DNA of 64,000 nucleotides from assembly GCA_014800795.1 (NCBI GenBank), contig JAAVFL010000048.1, positions 1 to 64,000 on the forward strand, read 5' to 3'. Made by a program: the position numbers and the translations under genes. This DNA comes from Bacteroidales bacterium (lineage in GTDB: Bacteria; Bacteroidota; Bacteroidia; Bacteroidales; Muribaculaceae). A model generated the notes under the pieces. The model had not been told where the DNA came from. It saw only the letters and a list, made by a program, of their open reading frames with translations, and searched no databases. This document shows positions 48,449 through 56,830 of this stretch, one piece after another. Every line of letters begins with the position of its first letter. The first letter of the stretch is position 1.

Positions 48449-51253
48449 ATGAGACATTCCCGAATTCCAACCATATGCGCCGTTGCGCTGATATTCGCTG
48501 TATTGGCATTTATGAGCGGTTGCTCGGACCGTCCGTCTGCGAAATACCGTATAGGTGTGTCGCAGTGCAGCAGTGATGACTGGCGTAACAAAATGAACAG
48601 CGAGATACTGCGTGAGATAATGTTCCATCCTGATGCGGAGGTGGAGATCCGCTCTGCCGGCGACGACAGTGACCGGCAGATTGCCGACATACGTTATTTC
48701 GCCGACAACGGATTCGATATTATAATTGCCGCTCCCAATCAGGCTGATGCTCTGACCCCGGTGATAAAAGAGGTATATGAAAAGGGACTTCCGGTCATAA
48801 TATTCGACCGCGATATAAATGGCGATACCTATACGGCCCGTATGGCGGTAGATAACCGTGCGCTTGGTAACGGGGCTGCCCGCTATGCCCGCCATATCGT
48901 TCCATCCGGTGAGGTCCGGGTTTTGGAAATTGAAGGGCTCATGGGTTCGACGCCGGCCAGGGAACGTCACCACGGATTTTCCGAGGGGGTGGACAGTATT
49001 GCAGGGATGAAAATTCTTGCCTCAGCCAAAGGTAACTGGAACCGCGAGGATGCCGTAAAGGTCACGGACTCACTTCTGAATCTCTATCCCGAGACCAATC
49101 TGATCTATGCCCACAACGACCGCATGGCTATCGGCGCGTCGGAGGTGGCCCACAGTATGGGACGCACCGATATCAGAATCATAGGAATAGATGCCGCGCC
49201 GGAGATAGGTGTGCGGGCGGTTGCCGATGGCGTTATAGACGCTACATTTCTTTATCCTACAGAAGGACAGAGGGTTGTAAGGCTTGCACTCGACATTCTT
49301 AACGGCGAGACGTTCAGCAAGGAGAATATGCTGCCGATGGCGTCGCCTGTAGATGAGAGTAATGCGGACATTTTGCTGCTGCAGAATGAATCGCTCAAGG
49401 AGGAGACCGCTAAAATGGAATGGCTCAAATCGCAGGTCGACGAATACTGGAGCCGCCATTCGGCGCAGACAACGCTCTTCTATGCCTCAGTTGTTATAGT
49501 TATTCTTCTCCTGGGAGTTATCTTTCTTTTACTCAGGGTTTTCTGGCAATACAAGCGCTATCAGGCAAATCTGCTTGATAAGAACCGCCAGCTTGCTGAA
49601 GAGCGCGACAAACAGGAGGAACTCAACCGTCAGCTCAGCGACGCCACACAGTCGAAGCTCGCATTTTATACCAATGTGTCACATGATCTCCGGACACCGC
49701 TCACACTTATTGCCGAGCCTCTCGAACAGTTGTCGCATGCTGCGAATCTTACGTCGTCGCAGCGAACGGTGACGGAAATCGCCAATCGTAACGTGCGCAT
49801 ACTCCATCGACTTATAAATCAGATTCTCGATTTTAGAAAATATGAGAACGGGAATTTAAATTGTCACCTTACCGAAACACCGTTAGCACGGTTGCTCGGT
49901 GAGTGGACAGAGGCATTTGCTCCCTTGGCAGCCCGGCGCCATGTGAAACTTAAATTCGAATCGATGGTTGCCTCCGGGTTCACTATTGCTGTGGATGTGG
50001 AGAAGATGGAAAGGGTTGTGTTCAATCTGCTGTCAAATGCCATGAAGTTTACGCCTCCGAACGGTGCCGTATCGTTGAGCTGTACGGAATCCGACGGGTT
50101 GCTCCTCATTTCGGTTAAAGATACCGGAATCGGTATACCGGCGGGAGAACTTAAAAATGTGTTCGAACGGTTCTATCAGGTCGATGCGGTAAATCCTCAG
50201 GGCTCGGGAATAGGGCTATGGCTTGTGAAATCATTTGTGGAGCTTCACGGCGGAACGGTAACCATCGAGAGCGCACACAAGCAGGGAACGGTATTCAACA
50301 TTGTCATTCCGGTGCGCCATGTCGAGGATTCTACCGAAGCTTCGCAACTTATGGTTCTTGACAGTACGGAGATCCTTAAGGAACTTGATACAGCATCTGC
50401 CGATAGCGTAACGATAGATGAGGCATTACCTATAATGCTTGTGATAGATGATAATGCCGACATGCGCTCCCTGATATCTCAGGTGATGGGAGGAGAGTAC
50501 AACGTTCTTCAGGCACCTGACGGTGCCGAGGGACTGAGAATGGCCGCTAAATATGTTCCCGATATCATTTTGTGCGACGTGATGATGCCGGTGATGGACG
50601 GAATGGAATGTTGTCGTCGTATAAAGAGTGAGGTGAGCACAAGCCATATACCGGTACTGATGCTGACGGCATGCACTCTCGACGAGCAGAGGGTGAAAGG
50701 CTACGATAGCGGTGCCGACGCATATCTTGGCAAACCGTTCAGCGGTGCCATGTTGCGTTCGCGTTGTGCGAATCTTATCGCCAACCGTCGCCGTATCAAG
50801 GAACTGTATGCCGCCGATGGCGTTGTTGCGCATCCCTTCTCCTCGCAGGATGCCGACCGTAAGGTTTCTGCCGGTAGAGATACACAGCATGATATGGCTC
50901 CTAAATTTGTAGCCGATATCGACAATAATTTCTACAGCCGATTCCTTCAGGAGGTAGAAAGAGTTCTCGACAATCCTGATGTCGGCGTAGACGATCTGGC
51001 GGCTGCCATGGGGCTTGGCCGCTCACAATTCTATCGCAAGATAAAGGCGCTGACAAATTTCTCGCCGGTGGAACTGCTGCGCCAGATGCGCTTGAAGCGC
51101 GCACGCACATTGCTTACTACTACTGAAAAGAATATCAGTGAGATAGCCTATGAAACAGGCTTCTCTACACCGGCATATTTTACCAAATGTTTCCGCGACG
51201 CCTTCGGTGAAACTCCATCGGAACTCCGCGAAGGCCTCGGTATCAGGAGATAG
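48449..51253 (+). CDS. Hybrid two-component system regulator with LacI-type periplasmic sugar-binding sensor, histidine kinase, receiver and AraC HTH
   Basis: YRIGVSQCSSDDWRNKMNSEI periplasmic-binding domain; FYTNVSHDLRTPLTLI; IMLVIDDNADMRSLI...DVMMPVMDG; AraC ISEIAYETGFSTPAYFTKCFRDAFGETPSE. Confidence 0.93.
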   Translation: MRHSRIPTICAVALIFAVLAFMSGCSDRPSAKYRIGVSQCSSDDWRNKMNSEILREIMFHPDAEVEIRSAGDDSDRQIADIRYFADNGFDIIIAAPNQADALTPVIKEVYEKGLPVIIFDRDINGDTYTARMAVDNRALGNGAARYARHIVPSGEVRVLEIEGLMGSTPARERHHGFSEGVDSIAGMKILASAKGNWNREDAVKVTDSLLNLYPETNLIYAHNDRMAIGASEVAHSMGRTDIRIIGIDAAPEIGVRAVADGVIDATFLYPTEGQRVVRLALDILNGETFSKENMLPMASPVDESNADILLLQNESLKEETAKMEWLKSQVDEYWSRHSAQTTLFYASVVIVILLLGVIFLLLRVFWQYKRYQANLLDKNRQLAEERDKQEELNRQLSDATQSKLAFYTNVSHDLRTPLTLIAEPLEQLSHAANLTSSQRTVTEIANRNVRILHRLINQILDFRKYENGNLNCHLTETPLARLLGEWTEAFAPLAARRHVKLKFESMVASGFTIAVDVEKMERVVFNLLSNAMKFTPPNGAVSLSCTESDGLLLISVKDTGIGIPAGELKNVFERFYQVDAVNPQGSGIGLWLVKSFVELHGGTVTIESAHKQGTVFNIVIPVRHVEDSTEASQLMVLDSTEILKELDTASADSVTIDEALPIMLVIDDNADMRSLISQVMGGEYNVLQAPDGAEGLRMAAKYVPDIILCDVMMPVMDGMECCRRIKSEVSTSHIPVLMLTACTLDEQRVKGYDSGADAYLGKPFSGAMLRSRCANLIANRRRIKELYAADGVVAHPFSSQDADRKVSAGRDTQHDMAPKFVADIDNNFYSRFLQEVERVLDNPDVGVDDLAAAMGLGRSQFYRKIKALTNFSPVELLRQMRLKRARTLLTTTEKNISEIAYETGFSTPAYFTKCFRDAFGETPSELREGLGIRR

Positions 51254-51329
51254 CCGTAACAGTGTATATTTTGTCGGAGTATTCCTAATTCATTAGGTCT
51301 ACATTCTGAATGTATTTATAAGTTGTATT

Positions 51330-52313
51330 ATGCGTAGTCTGCTTTATATATTTATTCTGTTGGTTCTCACCGGGTGTAGTCTTTCAAGCGCTCCGCCGAG
51401 GGTGCTCGATGAGGCTCAACGTCTCATGCAGTCCGACCCCTCGGCGGCGCTCTCGAAGCTCAATAGTGTCGATGTGTCGGAATTTCGTGATTCCGCCACG
51501 ATGGCCCGGTGGGCGCTCCTGTATAGTGAGGCGATGGTTGCCAACAGATTATCAGCTCCGACTGATACGATAGTGAACATAGCCATCGATTACTACGGAC
51601 GACGTAATATCACAGATGAGTTCAGGAAGGCATCCCATCTGAAAGCTTTGATAAGAGCTGGAGAAAATCGTGATAGTCTTGCCGCAGCTCTGTATCTTCA
51701 GAAAGAGAAAGAGTTTCTTTTATATAAGGAACGGGTCAAGCGTGAGACTTTCATGTATGGTGGCATCGTCGCTCTGCTCATTGCTTTCGGGGTAATAGTG
51801 TGGATGCGTCAACGGATGAAGATGCAGGCATTGCAGAATGAGAATCTGATGGCCGAGGCATCGGGACTTAAACAGCTTATTGAATCCGGGAAGGAGGATA
51901 TAAACCGTCTGGAGACAAAGCTTCACAGGCTTATTGAAAATCGTTTCGCCCTTATTGATTCCCTATGTCAGACATATTATGAGACCCAGGGCACCAAGAC
52001 AGAACGAAAGGCTATAATCGACAAGGTGAAGATTGAGATAGAGTCGGTCAGAACAGATTCACTGTCCGAAATGGAACGGATCGTGAACGATTGCATGGAT
52101 AGCTTGCTTGTAAAGGTAAAGGAATATTATCCGGCCATCAGAACAGAAGATTATCAGTTGCTGGTTTATCTGGCAAGCGGTCTTTCGACGCGTACGATCA
52201 GTTTTCTAATGAGAGAGACGGTAGATGTGATTTATAAACGGAAATCAAGGCTGAAAGCCCGGCTTAAGAACTACGTGGAGCCGGCCTGTCCTAAAATCAT
52301 GTCTATTTTTTAA
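51330..52313 (+). CDS. Membrane-anchored regulator: lipobox, TM helix, coiled coil, LuxR-like HTH C-terminus
   Basis: LLVLTGCSLSS; FMYGGIVALLIAFGVIVWM; YQLLVYLASGLSTRTISFLMRETVDVIYKRKSRLKARL. Confidence 0.65.
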   Translation: MRSLLYIFILLVLTGCSLSSAPPRVLDEAQRLMQSDPSAALSKLNSVDVSEFRDSATMARWALLYSEAMVANRLSAPTDTIVNIAIDYYGRRNITDEFRKASHLKALIRAGENRDSLAAALYLQKEKEFLLYKERVKRETFMYGGIVALLIAFGVIVWMRQRMKMQALQNENLMAEASGLKQLIESGKEDINRLETKLHRLIENRFALIDSLCQTYYETQGTKTERKAIIDKVKIEIESVRTDSLSEMERIVNDCMDSLLVKVKEYYPAIRTEDYQLLVYLASGLSTRTISFLMRETVDVIYKRKSRLKARLKNYVEPACPKIMSIF

Positions 52314-52429
52314 GCATATTATTCCCCTGTCAGATTTTTTTAGATTTGGCATCTATATATTCTTGAATATCAGATATATGTAAATTAGCGTGTCAGACTG
52401 ATATTTTGGAACTGAAGGGGCCTGATGAG

Positions 52430-52437
52430 TAATTTTG
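52430..52437 (+). promoter_or_regulatory. Bacteroidetes-type -7 element TAATTTTG
   Basis: Exact TAnnTTTG, upstream of ATG 52456. Confidence 0.55.
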
Positions 52438-52455
52438 CCGTAAAAATTCAATTCT

Positions 52456-54540
52456 ATGAACGCTAAATTACTCAGTGTTATTCTGACCGCTGCATTTGTC
52501 AGCGGCGGTGTATGCCATGCTCGGGATAAGGAGATTTCCGACAGCCTCGCCCGCGAACTTCAGGAGGTTATTGTGACCGCAAAGCAACCTGCGACAAAAC
52601 TTGTAGGATCAACTTTCGTTTCAACTATTCCGGGAACCAATCTTGCCGATCTCGGCAACGCACTCGACGTTCTTGCTCAGCTTCCTATGATTAGAGTTAT
52701 GGATAACTCTGTCAGTGTGATCGGTAAGAATAATATAGAGATATATATAGATGGACATCTGATGCGCGATGAAGATGAACTGCAGAAGCTACTCTCCTCG
52801 AATCTAAAGAAAGTAGAGTTGCTTATGGCACCCGGAGCGGCATACGAAAGCAGTACCGGAGCCGTGCTTAAAATAACCACAAAGCGGAATTTCGTGGAAG
52901 GACTTTCCGTGACAGACATGTTTCAGCTTCAACGGCGTCGTAAATGGTCGGTAATGGATTATCTCGGTCTGAGCTACCGGATAGGCAGATGGGAGCTTTT
53001 CGCTGACGGAACCATAAACCGAAACAACTCCATTGCGAGAGGGACTACTACCAACACACTCATCTATAATGACAAGGAAACGACAGTCGGAAGCAGTCAG
53101 CGAAATTCCTATCCTACAACTACAGGCGTCGTAAAAGCCGGATTCAATTATACGAAAGATAATCAGGCATTCGGAGCCTACTATCGTTACAATCCCGAAA
53201 GGGGACAATTCATAAACACCGGATCTGAGTGGCTCGATAGTAATCCTGTGATAAGCAGGGAAATTGAAACGTCAGTCAGGGGGCACAGCCACCTCGCGTC
53301 AATTTATTACGAAAACACCTTTGCCGACAGGTATCTGCTCCACTTTGACGGTGATTACCGTAATTCAAGCGCGAAAAACAATGTTCTCACTTCTTACCCT
53401 GATGCGTACAACACCGATGTATCTTCTCACGACGAACGAAACTCTACCCTCTGGGCGGGTAAACTATATATGAATTTCCCTCTTTGGAACGGAGATTTCA
53501 CAGTCGGAACTCAGGACAGTTATACCCATACCACGCTTGATTATAAAATGCTCAATCCCATTGTAGAGGAATACATTCCTTCTTCTCTGACAGACGCCAG
53601 GCAGACCTCCGCCGCCATGTTTGCATCATGGTCGCGTATGTTCGGTCGGTTCTCCCTGTCGGGCGGAGTAAGATATGAATACGTCGATTACGATTTCAAA
53701 ATTGATGGAAAACGCGACAGAGATGTCAGCCGGAGAGATCATCTGCTGACCCCGGATATATCATTGGGATATTCATTCAATGAAGTTTCCCAGATCAGCC
53801 TCAGCTACAAGATGGCTGTCGTGAAGCCTCCTTACTCCCAACTCACCGGTTCACTCAGCTATGTGGGTCTCCATGAGATAGAAGGTGGGAATCCAACGCT
53901 ACACGACGAGAGAATGCATGATGTCCAGCTGTTTGGAATGTGGAAAGATTTTATGTTGCAGGCCGATTTTACCCGGGCGATCGATACCTACGCTTACATC
54001 AAGCAACTTTATGCTGCGCCAGATCTTCAATTGCTGATGCACCCGGCCAATATCGACGTTTCGGCATTCAGCATATATATGGTTTGGAACCGTTCTGTAC
54101 ATCGGTGGACACCGAACATAACATTAGGCATGTATCGCCAGTGGCTTGAACTCGATAGAACAAATTATGGCAAACCGATATTCTCATACTATTTCGCCAA
54201 TACCTTCTCATTACCACACGGATGGATGGTTACAGCGAACATGAGCGGACGCACGCAGGGAGATATGCATACCAACCGCTTCGGAGCCACATGGTTCACA
54301 ATGGATGCATCAGTGGGGAAAAAATGTCTTGATAAGTCTCTGACTGTAAAACTGACAGCAACCGATATTTTCAACACTGCCAATAACGACTGGACTATGA
54401 ACACCTATGGTGTTTTTGTCAATAAGCGTCAGTGTTATTACTCTCAGGGCCTTTCTCTCAATGTGATATATGAGTTTCAGCCCCGTAAGAGCAAATATAA
54501 AGGCAATTCGGCATCGGAAGCGGAAATAAACCGGCTATAA
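52456..54540 (+). CDS. TonB-dependent receptor / outer-membrane beta-barrel family protein
   Basis: LQEVIVTAKQPATKLVGSTFVSTIPG; plug-like; KKVELLMAPGAAYESSTGAVLKITTKR; barrel. Confidence 0.85.
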   Translation: MNAKLLSVILTAAFVSGGVCHARDKEISDSLARELQEVIVTAKQPATKLVGSTFVSTIPGTNLADLGNALDVLAQLPMIRVMDNSVSVIGKNNIEIYIDGHLMRDEDELQKLLSSNLKKVELLMAPGAAYESSTGAVLKITTKRNFVEGLSVTDMFQLQRRRKWSVMDYLGLSYRIGRWELFADGTINRNNSIARGTTTNTLIYNDKETTVGSSQRNSYPTTTGVVKAGFNYTKDNQAFGAYYRYNPERGQFINTGSEWLDSNPVISREIETSVRGHSHLASIYYENTFADRYLLHFDGDYRNSSAKNNVLTSYPDAYNTDVSSHDERNSTLWAGKLYMNFPLWNGDFTVGTQDSYTHTTLDYKMLNPIVEEYIPSSLTDARQTSAAMFASWSRMFGRFSLSGGVRYEYVDYDFKIDGKRDRDVSRRDHLLTPDISLGYSFNEVSQISLSYKMAVVKPPYSQLTGSLSYVGLHEIEGGNPTLHDERMHDVQLFGMWKDFMLQADFTRAIDTYAYIKQLYAAPDLQLLMHPANIDVSAFSIYMVWNRSVHRWTPNITLGMYRQWLELDRTNYGKPIFSYYFANTFSLPHGWMVTANMSGRTQGDMHTNRFGATWFTMDASVGKKCLDKSLTVKLTATDIFNTANNDWTMNTYGVFVNKRQCYYSQGLSLNVIYEFQPRKSKYKGNSASEAEINRL

Positions 54541-54543
54541 GGT

Positions 54544-55467
54544 TTACAGCCATTTGATTTTGCGGAGCACTATGCAGCTGATGACCGACAGTGTCAGTCC
54601 CGCTCCAATTATACATCCGAAAGCCCAATGATTATCTATAGAGAAGCCTACATCGACGTTCATGCCGTAAAAACTTGCTATCAATGTGGGTATCATCATA
54701 ATAAGAGAGATGCTCGTAAGCCTCTTCATTATAGCGTTGACATTATTGGAAATCACGGAGGCATACGTGTCGAGCGTGCGGTCGAGCATCTGTGTGGCTA
54801 TCGTAGCTGTGGCATCGGCCTGACGGAACTCAATACTCACATCATCAAAAAGTTCATGATCAAGTTCGTTCCTGTATAACCTGTTGATTCGGTCAAGCAG
54901 CAGATGGTTACCGCTTATGGATGTTGCAAACAGTACAAAAGACTTCTGAAGATTCATAAGTCTGAAGAGATCTTCATTTCTTACACTCTCCCTGAGATCG
55001 CCCTCGGCATCCGCTACCTTATCCCTGACATCCTTCAGATAGCGGAGAAACCAATAAGCTGAACTGTTCAACAGGCGGAGCATGAAGTCTACAGCCGTAT
55101 TGACACCGATACTGCGTTTCTGAGCATGGTCTATGAAATCAGATAATACATTATTGGCATAGTAGCAGGCTGTGATTATGTATTCCCCGTTGGCCATTAC
55201 TCCGACAGGAACTGTAGTGAAGGGTACGTCCTGATCCTCGCAAGCTACGGGAATGCGGAAGATTGTGCATATCCAGCCGTCGTTGCGTTCTACTCGTGGC
55301 CGCTCGTCGATATCTGATATATCGTTGAGAAAATCCTCCGGCACTCCGAATCGGGTCTTTAAATCATCAATTTCCCCGGTGGTCGGTTGGTCGACATTGA
55401 GCCAGCATCCCGGACACCATTCCCCGGTCTCGGGAAATCCACGCTCACATCTAAGATATGTTATCAT
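54544..55467 (-). CDS. corA: CorA-family divalent metal ion transporter
   Basis: LTSISLIMMIPTLIASFYGMNVDVG (GMN motif) and two C-terminal TM helices. Confidence 0.9.
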   Translation of the reverse strand: MITYLRCERGFPETGEWCPGCWLNVDQPTTGEIDDLKTRFGVPEDFLNDISDIDERPRVERNDGWICTIFRIPVACEDQDVPFTTVPVGVMANGEYIITACYYANNVLSDFIDHAQKRSIGVNTAVDFMLRLLNSSAYWFLRYLKDVRDKVADAEGDLRESVRNEDLFRLMNLQKSFVLFATSISGNHLLLDRINRLYRNELDHELFDDVSIEFRQADATATIATQMLDRTLDTYASVISNNVNAIMKRLTSISLIMMIPTLIASFYGMNVDVGFSIDNHWAFGCIIGAGLTLSVISCIVLRKIKWL

Positions 55468-55483
55468 ATATATATTATTATGC

Positions 55484-55703
55484 TAAGTAAGTCGTGAAAA
55501 TTATTTTATACTTTCAGGGAGTGTATTTTTGAGCGACTTTCGCTCGAAGATGAAGGAGTGTAGTTGTCTACACGTTATCGCCTGCGCTTTTGAGCTTGTC
55601 GAAAAAGACTGAAGATGAGAGTGAAAAGCGCCAAAAAGATGCTGCTGAAAGTGTAAAATATCTATTTTGAACATATATGTAATAATTTTCATGACTTACT
55701 TAT
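55484..55703 (-). repeat. Copy 'b' of the palindromic repeat family (220 bp, full)
   Basis: Ends TAAGTAAGTCGTGAAAATTATTTTA ... TAATAATTTTCATGACTTACTTA; internal 33-nt module at 55575-55607; 63-codon ORF 55501-55692 (-). Confidence 0.9.
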
Positions 55704-55836
55704 ATTTCAGGACCGTAAATCATAAAGTTTAATAATAAGCAAATATAGGAAAATTATGAGATTTTTATATCGTCATGGTCAAAAATAATGCAGGTACATC
55801 GATTTCAGGTTTTCGGGAGTACTCTTTATCGGAATG

Positions 55837-56187
55837 TCACATTCGGGGTAGGGAAATTGAGTAGGTGTGCTTAACTTCTTCCATTACAAATATGCTCTCG
55901 ATGGAGCCGATATTTGGCATAGCTCCTATGACATTAATGATGAGCTCCCGGTAATATCTCATATCGGGAGCATGAATACGGAGCATGTAGTCGAATGATC
56001 CGGAGACATTATAGCACTCCGCCACTTCATTGACAGCCATAATCTGACTGATAAATTCCTGAGCCGTATCGCGGTTAAGTTTTAAAAGCTTTACGTTGCA
56101 GTATACGACAAAACCCTGATTTAGTTTGTGTGCATCGAGAACAGCAATATATTTCCGGATATATCCTTCTGTCTCAAGTCTTCGGAA
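55837..56187 (-). pseudogene. Truncated Lrp/AsnC-family regulator (N-terminal HTH and start lost)
   Basis: Minus-frame FRRLETEGYIRKYIAVLDAHKLNQGFVVYCNVKLLKLNRDTAQEFISQIMAVNEVAECYNVSGSFDYMLRI... retains the RAM domain only. Confidence 0.8.
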
Positions 56188-56777
56188 AGTTTCCTACCAT
56201 CACCGACCCCGACAATGCATCTCACGGCATAAGATTCTCGGAGGTAGCCGGGGATGCAGCCTACGTTACACGCATACGTGCTGTGTGGCTTCGCGACACA
56301 GGGGCGACACTAAGCCCGTTCAATGCCTTTATTCTTCAGGGGCTTGAAACACTATCGCTTAGAGTTGAACGCCATGTAGAAAACGCCATAAAGATAGTGG
56401 AGTATCTTGCGTCTCACCCCAAAGTAAAGAAAGTAAATCATCCGTCTCTACCCGACCATCCCGATAATACTCTGTATAAGCGTTACTTCCCTCAGGGAGC
56501 CGGCTCGATATTCACCTTTGAAATAGAAGGAGGAGAAGAATCCGCACATCGGTTTATAGATTCGCTCAACATCTTTTCTCTGTTGGCAAATGTAGCTGAT
56601 GTGAAATCTCTGGTTATCCATCCTTCATCTACAACACATTCTCAGCTTTCTGACGTTCAGAAAGCTGAACAAGGTATATATCCCGGAACAATACGCCTTT
56701 CTATAGGAACAGATCATATCGACGATCTCATATCGGATCTTGAGCAGGCTTTTGAAAACATAAGTTCTACAAAATGA
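56181..56777 (+). pseudogene. 3' fragment of an O-acetylhomoserine aminocarboxypropyltransferase/sulfhydrylase-like gene
   Basis: FGKFPTITDPDNASHGIRFSEVAGDAAYVTRIRAVWLRDTGATLSPFNAFILQGLETLSLRVERH...; N-terminal half including the PLP-lysine region absent. Confidence 0.85.
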
Positions 56778-56830
56778 ACTGGCATTAACGGCAGATGTGC
56801 CTGCGGCGTGTGACCGGAGACTCCTGCCGG

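Noticed and set aside
56130-56180. MHREQQYISGYILLSQV N-terminal part of the 215-aa ORF as a real N-terminus
   Set aside because: This stretch is antisense to the Lrp/AsnC frame; the metY-like homology begins only at about FGKFP (56181).
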